Assembly: GCA_016710135.1 (NCBI GenBank)
Contig: JADJLM010000005.1
Coordinates: 62,001-126,000, forward strand
Direction: 5' to 3'
Length of the DNA: 64,000 nt
Source: Nitrosomonas sp.
GTDB lineage: Bacteria; Pseudomonadota; Gammaproteobacteria; Burkholderiales; Nitrosomonadaceae
Below, in pieces: positions 47,845-57,318 of the stretch. A program made the translations under genes and the position numbers. Below the pieces are notes generated by a model. That model did not search any database, was not told the origin of the DNA, and worked only from the letters and a program-made list of their open reading frames with translations. The first letter of the stretch is position 1. Every line of letters starts with the position of its first letter.

Positions 47845-48699
47845 ATGAGCAACTACGTGCAGCGCTTCCTCTTGGAAAACTTAGCCATTCGCGGATCAGT
47901 AGTGCATCTCGATTCAATTTGGTTACAGATGACCGCTGGACGAAACTACCCACAACCAGTAGTACAACTACTCGGTGAAATGAGTGCAATTACTCTACTG
48001 CTCGGTGATAACCTCAAACAATCTGGACGACTAACCATCCAACTCAGCGGCACTGGGCCAGTATCAATGCTGGTACTTGATTGCACTGAGAGCCTACATC
48101 TCCGCGGCATGGCAAAATGTGCTCCTTTGGTCGCAGCACAACCGGTGCCTGATTTACTTGGTAACGGTCGATTGCTACTCACGCTCGACATGCCCTCGAT
48201 GCGTGAAAGTTATCAAAGCATCGTACCATTGGAAGGCGGCAGCATTGCTGAAATCTTCGAACATTACTTCCGTCAATCTGAACAGCTGCCATCGCGCCTG
48301 TTTTTGATCGCAGAACATCAGTCCATTTTTGGTCTGTTGTTGCAGAAGCTTCCCAATGCCGATCTGCAAGATTCCGACGGCTGGACGCGAGCCGAAGCAC
48401 TTGCTGCTACCGTTCAGGATCACAAGTTATTTGACTTGAGTGCAGAACAAATTTTAATGCGCTTATTTTATGAAGAAACCATCCGCATTTTTGACTCGCA
48501 GCCGGTTCACTACGGCTGTCAGGAAAACCCTACCAAGATCTACGGTATGCTACGCTCGCTGGGCCGCGAAGAAGTCGACTCGATTCTGAAAGAGTTCGGT
48601 GAAGTCATCGTTAACGATGACATCTGCAATCGCGAATATCGATTTGATGCGCTTGCAGTAGATGCTATCTTCCGCGAAGCTGGGCCAACAGTACATTGA
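47845..48699 (+). CDS. hslO: Hsp33-type chaperone lacking two zinc cysteines
   Basis: A 284-residue Hsp33 homologue. The N-terminal domain is standard (LLLGDNLKQSGRLTIQLSGTGP). The C-terminal redox switch normally has CxC and CxxC. Here they read HYGCQEN and VNDDICN: only one Cys in each pair is left (replaced by Glu and Asp). Zinc binding and disulfide-based activation by the usual mechanism are therefore doubtful; activity may be constitutive or heat-controlled. Length and the remaining C-terminal fold (LRSLGREEVDSILKEFGEV) are normal. Confidence 0.9.
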   Translation: MSNYVQRFLLENLAIRGSVVHLDSIWLQMTAGRNYPQPVVQLLGEMSAITLLLGDNLKQSGRLTIQLSGTGPVSMLVLDCTESLHLRGMAKCAPLVAAQPVPDLLGNGRLLLTLDMPSMRESYQSIVPLEGGSIAEIFEHYFRQSEQLPSRLFLIAEHQSIFGLLLQKLPNADLQDSDGWTRAEALAATVQDHKLFDLSAEQILMRLFYEETIRIFDSQPVHYGCQENPTKIYGMLRSLGREEVDSILKEFGEVIVNDDICNREYRFDALAVDAIFREAGPTVH

Positions 48700-48882
48700 C
48701 CCATAAAATTTTTCTTCACGCAGTTAAGCAAACAGAATCCATCAAATAAATAGGGCTGTAGTCGCATTTCGCTGTAAGCGTTTGATTATAAAACGTAATA
48801 GATCATTCATACTACAAATACTTATCTTCTTATCACCCGCTACCCACTATCCAGCTAATATTTACATGCTGCAGAATAGAAT

Positions 48883-48976
48883 TATCTGGTTACTGCTAAT
48901 TTATGCTAAAAATGAGAACGAGAATATTCCTGCCCATTTACTCAAAGCAATTAAGGAAGAAATAACATGCCGATGA
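48883..48976 (+). pseudogene. C-terminal stub of a HigB/RelE-like toxin
   Basis: The end of a toxin can be read: IIWLLLIYAKNENENIPAH, LLKAIKEEI, with the YAKNExENI strand typical of RelE-superfamily toxins partnered with NadS/HigA antitoxins. The N-terminal two thirds are absent, so it is inactive. Its stop overlaps the antitoxin start. Confidence 0.65.
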
Positions 48977-49275
48977 CTGAGAAAGAATTAAAGAAACGCG
49001 ATGCACAACGCGACCTTGGCACTGAGCTACTTGAGTCTGTTCGTCAAATGAAAGCAGGACAAGCTGGAAAAATTCATAAAGTTGAAGTTTCCTCAGTTGT
49101 TTCAGCTCGCTTGAAATCTGGTCTATCACAAAGTGAATTTGCAAAAATACTCGGCGTCTCGGTAAGAACACTACAAGACTGGGAACAAGGCCGCCGCCAG
49201 CCAAGCGGTGCCGCTAAAACTTTAATCGCCATCGCCGAGCATCGCCCAGATGTTCTAAAGGAAATCACCGCATAA
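48967..49275 (+). CDS. HigA/NadS-type helix-turn-helix antitoxin
   Basis: A 102-residue protein with an XRE-type domain near the C-terminus: VSARLKSGLSQSEFAKILGV, SVRTLQDWEQGRRQPSG. AAGGAAGAAATAAC before the ATG is a good ribosome site. It follows the stub of its toxin and is therefore an orphan. It may still repress transcription at its own or other promoters. Confidence 0.85.
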   Translation: MPMTEKELKKRDAQRDLGTELLESVRQMKAGQAGKIHKVEVSSVVSARLKSGLSQSEFAKILGVSVRTLQDWEQGRRQPSGAAKTLIAIAEHRPDVLKEITA

Positions 49276-49922
49276 TTTTTTATTACCGCCGTGAAGCGGC
49301 TTATCCCTGACAACTTGTCACTCTCCCACAAAATAAGGACTGAAGGATTGCTTTCCAGGAAACCCTGCGTTACCTTAACCCTAGAGGAAGGCTAATCTTT
49401 ACTCTACCATTCAGCCGTGACTCGGCGAAAAACATAGCACGAGCGCGGTTAGCATCTGCATCAGCCTACTTAAATTAGTCGGAATCGCTAGGCTACCTGG
49501 AATTTGAGCAAATACTTTTTGTTGCCCAGAAAAGTGAGAATTAAATATATGTGCAACAATCTCATGTTATGTGAATGCAAGACCTGACCCTTTAATTTAT
49601 GATGGAGTCATTAAGTTACGTTTTAGCTACGTTAATAAAATAATTAACTTATAAACTATCTGTAACTTATTGATTTTATGGTGCCGACACCAAGAATCGA
49701 ACTCGGGACCTTCTGATTACAAAACTTATTTACAAATTTCAGTTACATATAAATCAATCACTTACAATGCTTGCCAAGCATAAAAACTGTCTCACACAAC
49801 CACAAACGGTGACACTTACAGAGTAGTTTGGCACAAATTTGACACAGTCAATTCCGCATCTTATTTCGTTCTCGCATAACGATGTTCCTTTGATAACTAC
49901 CATTAACACAAAATACCTAAGA
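49276..49922. other. Mostly gene-free boundary region with a tRNA fragment
   Basis: About 650 bp with no credible reading frame. Its one recognisable element is the tRNA-Thr 3' fragment at 49679-49722. It separates the lpt/rpoN/hslO backbone from the mobile-element-rich right part of the window. Confidence 0.5.
49679..49722 (-). other. 3' tRNA-Thr(UGU) fragment, candidate attachment site
   Basis: On the minus strand the sequence reads TTTGTAATCAGAAGGTC, then CCGAGTTCGATTCTTGG and TGTCGGCACCA: anticodon UGU, T-arm and acceptor 3' end with CCA of tRNA-Thr. The 5' half is absent; the upstream sequence is A/T-rich and not tRNA-like. Integrases commonly recombine at such 3' tRNA ends, leaving a partial copy at the far end of the element. 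The intact gene and integrase are not in this window. Confidence 0.7.
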
Positions 49923-50342
49923 TCATTCTTCCCAAGGATTGATGACGGGCACTCCGGCAGCGACAAAAGGCGCAATATCTCGCGTAGCTATGGTGAATCC
50001 ATGTACGACCGCGATTGCAGCAATCTGACCGTCTGCCACAGAGATGAGGCGACCGTTAGTCCTAGCTCGACCGACTATGGGCGCATATGCTATCGCAGCC
50101 TGTTGATCGAATGATAGTATGCGCGCCCCAAAAAGCCTCTCCATCAGTTTCCTCAATGCGGTATCAAGTCCTTCTTTACGTTTACCATCTGGTAGGATTT
50201 CAATGCCGACCAGCAATTCGGAAAGGCTTGTTGCTGTCAAATACAGTGTCTCGGCTGTTTGCCGATCAAGCCAAGCTTGAACGGCGGGATTGCCGTTAGG
50301 TTTCATCGGTTCAGATATGACATTCGTATCCAGGACGATCAT
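49923..50342 (-). CDS. PIN-domain toxin, VapC/FitB type
   Basis: A 139-residue PIN-domain ribonuclease: D5 in MIVLDTNVISE, the acidic residue in SLSELLVGIE, and D in SVADGQIAAIA. The C-terminal ends GVPVINPW, common to FitB-like toxins. It overlaps the antitoxin stop by 4 bp. Expected to cleave RNA such as tRNA when free of its antitoxin. Confidence 0.92.
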   Translation of the reverse strand: MIVLDTNVISEPMKPNGNPAVQAWLDRQTAETLYLTATSLSELLVGIEILPDGKRKEGLDTALRKLMERLFGARILSFDQQAAIAYAPIVGRARTNGRLISVADGQIAAIAVVHGFTIATRDIAPFVAAGVPVINPWEE

Positions 50343-50578
50343 TCGAACACTGCCGGATCAGTCGGTGTCTGATCACGAGTGTCATTAAAATCAAGCCCCC
50401 CAAAGCATTGCCCAAAAGCAGCGAGTTCTGATCCAATTTTGACTCGCGCCCTAGGACGCACCGCCTCTTCCAGAATTTCTCGGATTTCAGCTTCGGTACT
50501 GCGTCCATGCTGAGCTGCGCGCAGCTTAAGCGCGCGATGCGTTTCTTCGGGCAAATTGCGAACAGTAACAACAGACAT
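50339..50578 (-). CDS. Ribbon-helix-helix antitoxin, FitA type
   Basis: A 79-residue protein beginning with a ribbon-helix-helix: VVTVRNLPEETHRALKLRAA, followed by HGRSTEAEIREIL. The C-terminus would block the PIN active site. Forms an operon with the downstream toxin. Such modules often stabilise plasmids or islands. Confidence 0.9.
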   Translation of the reverse strand: MSVVTVRNLPEETHRALKLRAAQHGRSTEAEIREILEEAVRPRARVKIGSELAAFGQCFGGLDFNDTRDQTPTDPAVFE

Positions 50579-50733
50579 TTGACTTCACTCCTTATTATGT
50601 GAAATCAATGATAGCATATAATAACAAATGACATCAATTTATGATATGCACTCATACGATACTCAACACTGGGCTTGTAGTGAATCGCCCCGGGTTTTCT
50701 GGAGATAAAATGATTTGAGAGGAGGAGGAAGAG

Positions 50734-51054
50734 ATGAAGAATCAAATCAGTTATTCACCGGAAGTACGAGAACGAGCAGTAAGATTGGTATTCGAGCAAC
50801 AAAGAGAGCATGAATCGCAATGGTCAGCAATCAAATCGATCGCATCGAAGATTGGGTGTGCGGCAGAAACGTTACGTACATGGGTAAGAAGAGCGGAGAC
50901 GGATCAGGGAATTCGAGGTGGTATGTCGACATCGGACCGCGAGCGACTCAAGGAATTGGAACTGGAGAATCGTGAATTAAAGCGTGCCAACGAGATATTG
51001 CGTAAGGCATCGGCTTATTTTGCCCAGGCGGAGCTCGACCGCCAGTCGAAATGA
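50734..51054 (+). CDS. IS3 orfA
   Basis: A 106-residue helix-turn-helix protein: SPEVRERAVRLVFEQQREHE, KSIASKIGCAAETLRTWVRR and a leucine-zipper tail LKELELENRELKRANEILRK. GAGGAGGAAGAG precedes the ATG. It overlaps orfB by 4 bp, compatible with frameshift fusion to the orfAB transposase. Intact. Confidence 0.9.
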   Translation: MKNQISYSPEVRERAVRLVFEQQREHESQWSAIKSIASKIGCAAETLRTWVRRAETDQGIRGGMSTSDRERLKELELENRELKRANEILRKASAYFAQAELDRQSK

Positions 51055-51655
51055 TGATGTTATTTGTTGATAGAAACAAAGCGGAATATGGGGTCGAGCC
51101 AGTCTGTAGACAAATACAGATTGCCCCGTCGAGTTATTATGAACACAAAAGGCGCGAACGAGATTCGGATCGATTACCCGATCGCATTAAGCGCGACATG
51201 AAACTGGAACTTGAAATACAACGGGTTTGGGAAAACAACTTCCGGGTTTATGGTGTCCGCAAAGTATGGCGACAGTTGATACGTGAAGGTACGCGAGCTG
51301 CCCGTTGCACTGTCGAGCGACTGATGAAGAAGCTGGGAATACAAGGCATCAAACGCGGCAAGAGATGTTGGACAACTATTTCGGATGATTCGCTCTATCG
51401 GCCAGCCGACAAGGTCAACCGGCAATTTACCGCAACCCGGCCAAATCAATTGTGGGTTGCTGATATTACCTTTGTTGCAACGTGGACGGGGTTTGTTTAT
51501 GTTGCTTTTATCATTGATGTTTATGCTCGGTATATTGTTGGTTGGCGGGTTAGTCGATCACTACAAACCGACTTAGTGCTCGATGCCCTGGAACAAGCAT
51601 TGTGGGCACGGCGGGAAATCAAGGGACTAATTCATCATAGCGACAGTAAGAATAC

Positions 51656-51835
51656 GTGTACCAGATTTCAATAATGAGTTGACTCAATCATTGACTGAGT
51701 AATTATTGGAGCTCTGGTACCGTTAGGGTTGCCAAGTTTCCTGACTCCCACAGCGATCGACCAACATTTGTGTCATTCCCCGGATCTGTCGGTTACTTGG
51801 CAACATCTGACGGTGAGGTTTCACCTCACCTTTGC
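51656..51835 (+). ncRNA. Candidate IS110 bridge RNA
   Basis: The non-coding left end has three strong structures: a long interrupted hairpin (GTACCAGA at 51658 pairing with TCTGGTAC to 51720, then CAATAAT with ATTATTG inside), a 10-bp stem GTTGCCAAGT/ACTTGGCAAC (51728-51737 with 51795-51804) enclosing a 57-nt loop, and a 7-bp hairpin GGTGAGG/CCTCACC (51812-51830). IS110 recombinases use a structured RNA from this position to specify donor and target. The large internal loop fits a guide loop; assignment is by position and structure only. Confidence 0.5.
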
Positions 51836-51942
51836 CTGTGACCCAAGAAGGGCCTGATCGCTTATCTCTTTACTGTCTTGTCCCGGCAATCGGTTTCGGT
51901 GAATCCCTATTCAATAACATTATTCGAAAATGGGGAGCTGAA

Positions 51943-53025
51943 ATGAGTAATCCATCATCATCCAATCATCAGGGCATCGTCGGAGGAGTCGACACGCACA
52001 AAGATCTTCATTTCGCAGCCGTAGTCAACGCATATGACCGAGTACTTGCTAGCAATTCTTTTCCAACAACACGCCACGGTTATAAATCAATGTTGAATTG
52101 GATGCAGTCATTTGGTGAAGTCAAACGTATTGGCGTAGAGTGTACAGGGACTTACGGTGCTGGTCTGCTAAGGTATCTACAACAATTTGGTATCGAAATT
52201 TTAGAGGTCACCGCACCTGATAAAACAGACCGGCGCAAGCGCGGCAAAGACGACACAATCGATGCGGAAAATGCGGCGCATGCAGCATTCGCTGGTATAC
52301 GCACCATCACACCTAAAACGCGGGATGGCATGGTGGAGTCGTTACGAGTTCTCAAGTTATGCAGGAAGACCGCCATTGCAGCTCGACGTATCGCACTACA
52401 AATGATCCAAATGAATATTATCTCTGCACCCGAAGCGATTCGTGAATCGCTACGCACAATGACTCGAATGCAATTAATCCGTACCCTTGCCGCCTGGCGA
52501 CCAGATCTGGGTGGGTATCGTGATATTTCGACTGCATACAAAATTGCATTCAAATCGCTTGCGCGGCGATATTTGGAATTACACGATGAAATTGCGGATT
52601 TGGATGTAATGATTTCAGTCATTGTTGATGAACTCGCTCCTGAACTGATTGCAGGCAAAGCCATTGGATATGAATCTGCGGCACAACTACTCATTACCGT
52701 TGGAGACAACCCGGAACGCTTAAAATCTGAAGCTAGCTTTGCGGCGTTGTGCGGTGTCAATCCAATTCCTGCCTCATCCGGTAAGGTCAACAGACACAGG
52801 TTAAATCGTGGTGGTGATAGAGCAGCTAACAGCGCGCTGCATATTATTGCTATAGGGAGACTAAGAACAGATGCCAGAACTAAAGAGTATGTCGAAAAAC
52901 GATTAACTCAGGGTCACACGAAACTTGAAGCGCTTCGCTGTGTTAAACGCTATATTGCAAGAGAGGTATATTACACTTTGAGAAAACGAAATAATGTTGT
53001 CAACAGTACTCAAATTACCACTTGA
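51943..53025 (+). CDS. IS110-family transposase (RuvC-like DEDD recombinase)
   Basis: About 360 residues from the ATG at 51943 (GGGGAGCTGAA upstream); the frame opens 37 codons earlier but that part overlaps the structured leader. GGVDTHKDLHFAAV holds the first Asp and GVECTGTYGAG the Glu, with GKDDTIDAENAA later: the DEDD RuvC-like domain. The C-terminal Tnp domain has FAALCGVNPIPASSGK with the presumed nucleophilic Ser, then RGGDRAANSALH. No frameshifts; the only transposase in this stack that appears complete. Confidence 0.93.
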   Translation: MSNPSSSNHQGIVGGVDTHKDLHFAAVVNAYDRVLASNSFPTTRHGYKSMLNWMQSFGEVKRIGVECTGTYGAGLLRYLQQFGIEILEVTAPDKTDRRKRGKDDTIDAENAAHAAFAGIRTITPKTRDGMVESLRVLKLCRKTAIAARRIALQMIQMNIISAPEAIRESLRTMTRMQLIRTLAAWRPDLGGYRDISTAYKIAFKSLARRYLELHDEIADLDVMISVIVDELAPELIAGKAIGYESAAQLLITVGDNPERLKSEASFAALCGVNPIPASSGKVNRHRLNRGGDRAANSALHIIAIGRLRTDARTKEYVEKRLTQGHTKLEALRCVKRYIAREVYYTLRKRNNVVNSTQITT

Positions 53026-53344
53026 CACTTAGAAGGGCATCCGCGGTTGCCAATATTTGTCGATTCGCTATACGGAGCGTCTGGTTGAGGCCAATATTGA
53101 AGCTTCTGTTGGTAGTGTCGGAGATTCTTATGATAATGCGCTGGCTGAAACAATTAACGGATTATACAAAACCGAGGTTATTCGGCATCGCGGTCCATGG
53201 CGCAATATTGATGATGTGGAGTTTGCAACCTTGGAATGGGTAGATTGGTTTAATAATCGCCGATTACTGGAGCCGATTGGAAATATTCCACCGGCTGAAT
53301 TTGAAAAGGCATATTATTACCAATTAGAGGAGTCAGCTAATGTG

Positions 53345-53505
53345 GCTTGACTCAAATGTACTAGCTCAGATCAGATCGTACAGTTACCGAATTGATTGGA
53401 TGTCTGTCAGATTAGATTTGGTGTACTAGCTTAGGCCTGATCTGACAGTTACCAGTTTTTTTAGGTGTCTGTCAGTTTAGATTTGAGCTAAATTTTTTTC
53501 CGCCT
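53345..53505. repeat. Repeated IS481 terminal sequence
   Basis: The stretch contains CAGTTACC twice about 72 bp apart, each followed by GTCTGTCAG and TTAGATTTG. It looks like two tandem partial copies of an IS481 end, suggesting earlier slippage or repeated insertion at the same place. Confidence 0.55.
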
Positions 53506-53887
53506 AAATTGATTTGCCATCAAGTAATGTATCCAATGGTGTTCGTCCACAGCACATTTTTCCTTGATGAGTTCGTTCATTGTTATAGTATTCCATCCAT
53601 TCGTCTAGATCTTTCTGTAGTTCCTCCATAGTTGAATAAAGTTTCTTCCTGAATGTGATTTGATAAAACTCATTCAGAATCGTTTTGTGGAATCGTTCAC
53701 AGATCCCGTTTGTTTGCGGCGACATGGCTTTTGTTTTTGTATGATCAATATCATTAATCGCCAAATATAGCTGGTAATCATGCTGTTCAACCCGCCCGCA
53801 ATACTCTGTACCCCTGTCCGTTAAGATACGCAACATGGGTAGTTCGTAGTGCTCAAAGTATGGCAATACTTTATCATTGAGTAAGTC

Positions 53888-55405
53888 GTCGACCCTGAAA
53901 AACTGCATCAATTGTTATTATGGATCAGCAGTTTCAAAAAGCGGCGTGTTAATAAAGACAAAATCGAGCAATTTGATCTTTTTCCATCAAAGAATTTGCG
54001 AAGCCTGCAGTTTTCGCCACGGGAAGAAAAACCAAAAAATGGCCAATAGCCATTGTTTTAGAATCCAGGCGGTAGCAGCCATTAGCAGATTGATGTGATC
54101 ACCGATGGCGCCTTTCAGGTAATTTCTGGCCATTCGATAATCCGATTTCAGGTGGCTGATAATGGGTTCAATCGCCGCGCGCCTTCTGCATTGTTTCCGC
54201 TTCTTGTCTCTTTGGTAGCGTGTGTCTCGTTTTAATGCTCTTCCAGGTAGAACGATTTGCGTTCCATTGACTTCACGTTTGCCACGGTAGCCACGGTCGC
54301 ATACAGCTTGCTTGGCCGCTTTCCCGCGCGAAGTCTCAACATGATGCAATATCTCTGGTAATGTGTGGCTGTCATGCAAGTTTTGTTCGTGACTGACAAC
54401 CCCAACAATCAGGTTACCTTTCGCTGTGCTGGCTATCGATGCCTTGCTGCCGTATTCATATTGTTTGTGGTCTTTTCCCTTGCCGATACAGCACTTGCGG
54501 TTCGTGCAGGAATAGATTTGTGCGTGTCTTTGATTTTCTGTTTCAGTACGCGCTCATACAGTAGAAAATCCTTTTGGTAGTGCTCGAATAGACGCATTGT
54601 GGCAATTTTCTCCTGAGCTCCCGCATCAAAACACCTGCAATGGTTCTGAGTCGCTTCAACGCGCGTTTCGCCTTTGCTCTTTTCTTCACATGCCGGTAGT
54701 GCCGAATATCCAAGCGCAGTGATTTCACTTGCTTAATGAAAGTGCGCCGCTGCGAAATACCATGGATTTGGCAATCTTGTTGAGGCGATTGATAATCTTG
54801 ATCGCTAGTTTGCTGTCAGTCGGGTATGTGATGTTCTTCTCTTGCACTGTCGTGTCAACATGAACCACATCTTCCAGTGCCGATTCCCCATGCAAACCAA
54901 CACTCATCTGAAAAATCTGCTCCATGCCCGGCACACCTAGGCGCTTACGAAAATGCACCAGTTCCGTGCTATGACACGGCAATTTCTGCTGGAACTCTTT
55001 CATGCCGCAAAAGCCTGGTAGTAAGGATTGCGCTTCCACTGCAATACTACTGATTCGTCACTCAAATTCTCTAACTGCTTCAAGATCAATAACCCAACCA
55101 GCAACCGGATCGGCTTACTCGGCGCGCCTGTCGATTTCGTGTAGTGAATCGAAAATGCTTCGTCAAATTCTTGCCACGGTATCGCGTCTGCAAGCTGCAA
55201 CAATGGATCATTGACATCCAACTGCATCAGCAAATCTGTTCCAAACAAATTCGGTTGATGAATCGTACTGCTATGTCTTAGCATTTTTTAATCACCATTT
55301 CGACCAGAAATAGGATGCTATTTTAACATTCCTGGTCGTTATGCTCATCAAAAGAAAGATCTTTGCTGCATAGAATCAAGTGCTTGTGGATATTTCAGGA
55401 TCGAC
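53888..55405 (-). mobile_element. IS5-type element (1518 bp) with a 6-bp target duplication
   Basis: Ends GTCGACCCTGAAAAA and, inverted, GTCGATCCTGAAATA. TAAGTC is duplicated at 53882-53887 and 55406-55411; joining the flanks restores the IS481 frame (ITAADL then LNDKVLPYF). A second, badly eroded copy starts at 62925. Confidence 0.85.
53987..55284 (-). pseudogene. IS5-type DDE transposase, frameshifted
   Basis: Start MLRHSSTIHQPNLFGTDLLM, then KPIRLLVGLLILKQLENLSD, ELVHFRKRLGVPGME, VVHVDTTVQEKNITYPTDSK with the first catalytic Asp, and near the end VCDRGYRGKREVNGTQIV and RRRAAIEPIISHLKSDYRMA with the last two acidic positions. At least three frame changes (near 55030, 54740 and 54400-54550) split it. 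Related proteins are annotated as IS5-family transposases. Confidence 0.8.
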
Positions 55406-55995
55406 TAAGTCAGCTGCTGTAATCGGTGTTTTTGGTTGTATAGAGTTTGGCAAAGGCTATTTTGCTGTAGGTATCGATAAACGTTTGTTGATAAACACGG
55501 CCAACGCCCTTTGAGGTTCCCGACATAAAACGTATCTTGTGAGCCTAGATAGCCTGATGTGCCGTTTCTATTTCACCGCAGGCTTCATCGTCGTGTTCTC
55601 TTTTCAAGGGCCGCAACTTGCGCATCACTAAGAATAATGCCGTCATTAGCTACCTTGCCTTCGAGTGCTTTTAAGCGCTTTTTAAAATTCTCCAGGTTAT
55701 GACGTAGCTAAATAGAGCGCACGCCACTACCCGATACAAATACACTTTTCTTACGAAGCTCATTGCTGGTTCGATGCTGCCCATGTGCAGGCTGCCCAAT
55801 TGCATAACCTATGACTGCTCGTTCGGTCGCTTCATCAACACGGTTCTTGATATTTGGGACTCTTCGATTCTTGTCTATCAGCGCATCAAGACCACCATGT
55901 TCAACAAGGTCTTGATAGCGATAAAACGTATCCCGTGAGACGCCCATGACTTTACAGGCCCTGGATACATTACCCAATTCTTCTGCCAAATTTAA

Positions 55996-57185
55996 GGAAA
56001 CTCTGAATAAGTCTCAAGAACTTGTAGAATATTCGGTAGATTGTAACCATTGCAAGGGGGCACATTGATGAAACAATTAGGCTTGTCGATTCCATTATTT
56101 ATCAAGAAACCAAAAGTAACTCGCCGGCAAAAGTTTCTCGAAGAAATGGAACAAGTGATTTCTTGGGCAGAGTGGACAAATCGGATCGCGCCGCATTATC
56201 CGGTAGCAGGATTAGGACGCAAGCCATTTGAGCTGGAAGCGATGCTGCGGATTCATATGATGCAACAATGGTTTGGTTATTCAGATCCGGGCATGGAAGA
56301 AGCGTTACATGATGTGCCGATGCTGCGTGAATTTGCAGGCCTGGATGCAGGAGAAGATGCCATGCCTGATGAAACGACGATCCTCAAATTTCGTCACCTG
56401 CTGGAGAAGCATCACTTGGCACAAAGCCTGTTTGCAGAAACAACTGCTCAGTTGGCCCAGCAGGGATTATTGCTGCGTCAGGGCACGATAGTTGACGCCA
56501 CGCTGATAGCGGCCCCGCCATCGACCAAGAACCGGCAACGCAAACGTGATGGCGAGATGAGTTCGACCAAGAAGGGCAACAACTATTACTTTGGATTAAA
56601 AGCACACATAGGCGTAGATGCTGATTCCGGTCTGGTGCATAGCCTGGAAATTACCACGGCCAAAGTGGCCGATGGCAACATGATTGATGCACTGGTACAT
56701 GGCGAAGAGGCGATTGTATTGGGAGATCGGGCTTATACTCGTAATGATCGCAATCTGGAAGCACAACGACAGCCGGAAGAGCCAGTCTGGGGTATGCCAT
56801 TCAAACGCAAGCGCGGTGAGGAATTGCCGGCAGAACATGCCGTACTCAATCGCATGCTGGCTTCACTCGCGCAAAGGTGGAGCATCCGTTTCGTATTGTC
56901 AAAAGACAATTTGGTTTATACAAAACCCGTTACCGGGGATTGTTCAAGAATGCACAACAGCTTTATCTGTTGTTTGCCTTGGCTAATCTCTACTTTGTCC
57001 GCAAGGTGTTGATGCCAACTACGGGATAATTCCGTCCAATACCCCTGAAAATTAGCATCAGGGGACAGAATAGTATGCAATCTGCTAAAAATTGCAGCTA
57101 TCAGTCGTACAATAATGTCAATATTAGCTACTCTACTGATAGCTTTGTCACTAAAACTGAAATAAGTGACTTAATCAGAGCTTCC
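55996..57185 (+). mobile_element. IS5-family element, copy B (1190 bp, TTAA target duplication)
   Basis: Same element as copy A at 27635, opposite orientation. Ends GGAAACTCTGAATAAGT and GGAAGCTCTGATTAAGT (inverted). TTAA flanks at 55992-55995 and 57186-57189. Inserted in the first codons of IS481 transposase 1. Confidence 0.92.
56068..57029 (+). pseudogene. IS5-family transposase of copy B, one frameshift
   Basis: Start ATG at 56068 after AAGGGGGCACATTG. Intact through MKQLGLSIPLFIKKPKVTRR, MPDETTILKFRHLLEKHHL, GTIVDATLIAAP (first Asp), LGDRAYTRN (second) up to NRMLASL near 56865, where one base is lost; copy A shows the expected RAKVEHPFRIVKRQFGYTK, which includes the final Glu region. The corrected end is at 57029. 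Confidence 0.88.
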
Positions 57186-57318
57186 TTAATAATCCAGCTT
57201 TGTGTTTAATAATACGATTGTTAGTATGTGTCATTGAGAGTTACCTCTTTTGTTTTGATTAAGATTCGATACCTTTATCAAAACCGATAACTCTCACTTT
57301 TGCAAGTGATGTGTCAGA

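Larger units (their letters stand above)
51645..53041 (+). mobile_element. IS110-family element (about 1397 bp)
   Basis: Bounds come from the restored orfB sequence (AGCGAC joined to CGCGGTTGCC), leaving at most a base of ambiguity. No inverted repeats are seen, as expected for IS110. The non-coding left end is long (about 300 bp) and the right end short (16 bp after the stop), the layout of the IS110 group proper rather than IS1111. Confidence 0.85.
51051..53350 (+). pseudogene. IS3 orfB interrupted by IS110
   Basis: The N-terminal part (51051-51644) reaches LWVADITFVATWTGFVYVAF and LIHHSD; the C-terminal part (53042-53350) resumes with RGCQYLSIRYTERLVEANIE and continues YDNALAETINGLYKTEVI to the end. 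The IS110 lies exactly between Asp and Arg of HHSD-RG. The protein is cut, so the element is inactive. Confidence 0.9.
53504..57234 (-). pseudogene. IS481-family transposase 1, split by two insertions
   Basis: Start at 57234 (MTHTNNRIIKHKAGLL), interrupted at TTAA by IS5 copy B, resuming with NLAEELGNVSRACKVMGVS at 55990, then further decay (an in-frame TAG in SIWLR near 55707, frame changes 55430-55620), interrupted again at TAAGTC by the 1.5-kb IS5-type element, and ending with RILTDRGTEYCGRVEQHDYQ, PQTNGICERFHKTIL and NNERTHQGKMCC at 53504. Clearly inactive. Confidence 0.85.

Noticed and set aside
49679..49722. A complete tRNA-Thr gene
   Set aside because: The D-arm and 5' acceptor strand are absent, so it cannot fold into a tRNA.
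53345..53505. A CRISPR-like repeat
   Set aside because: Only two repeat units, related to IS481 ends, with no regular spacers and no cas genes.
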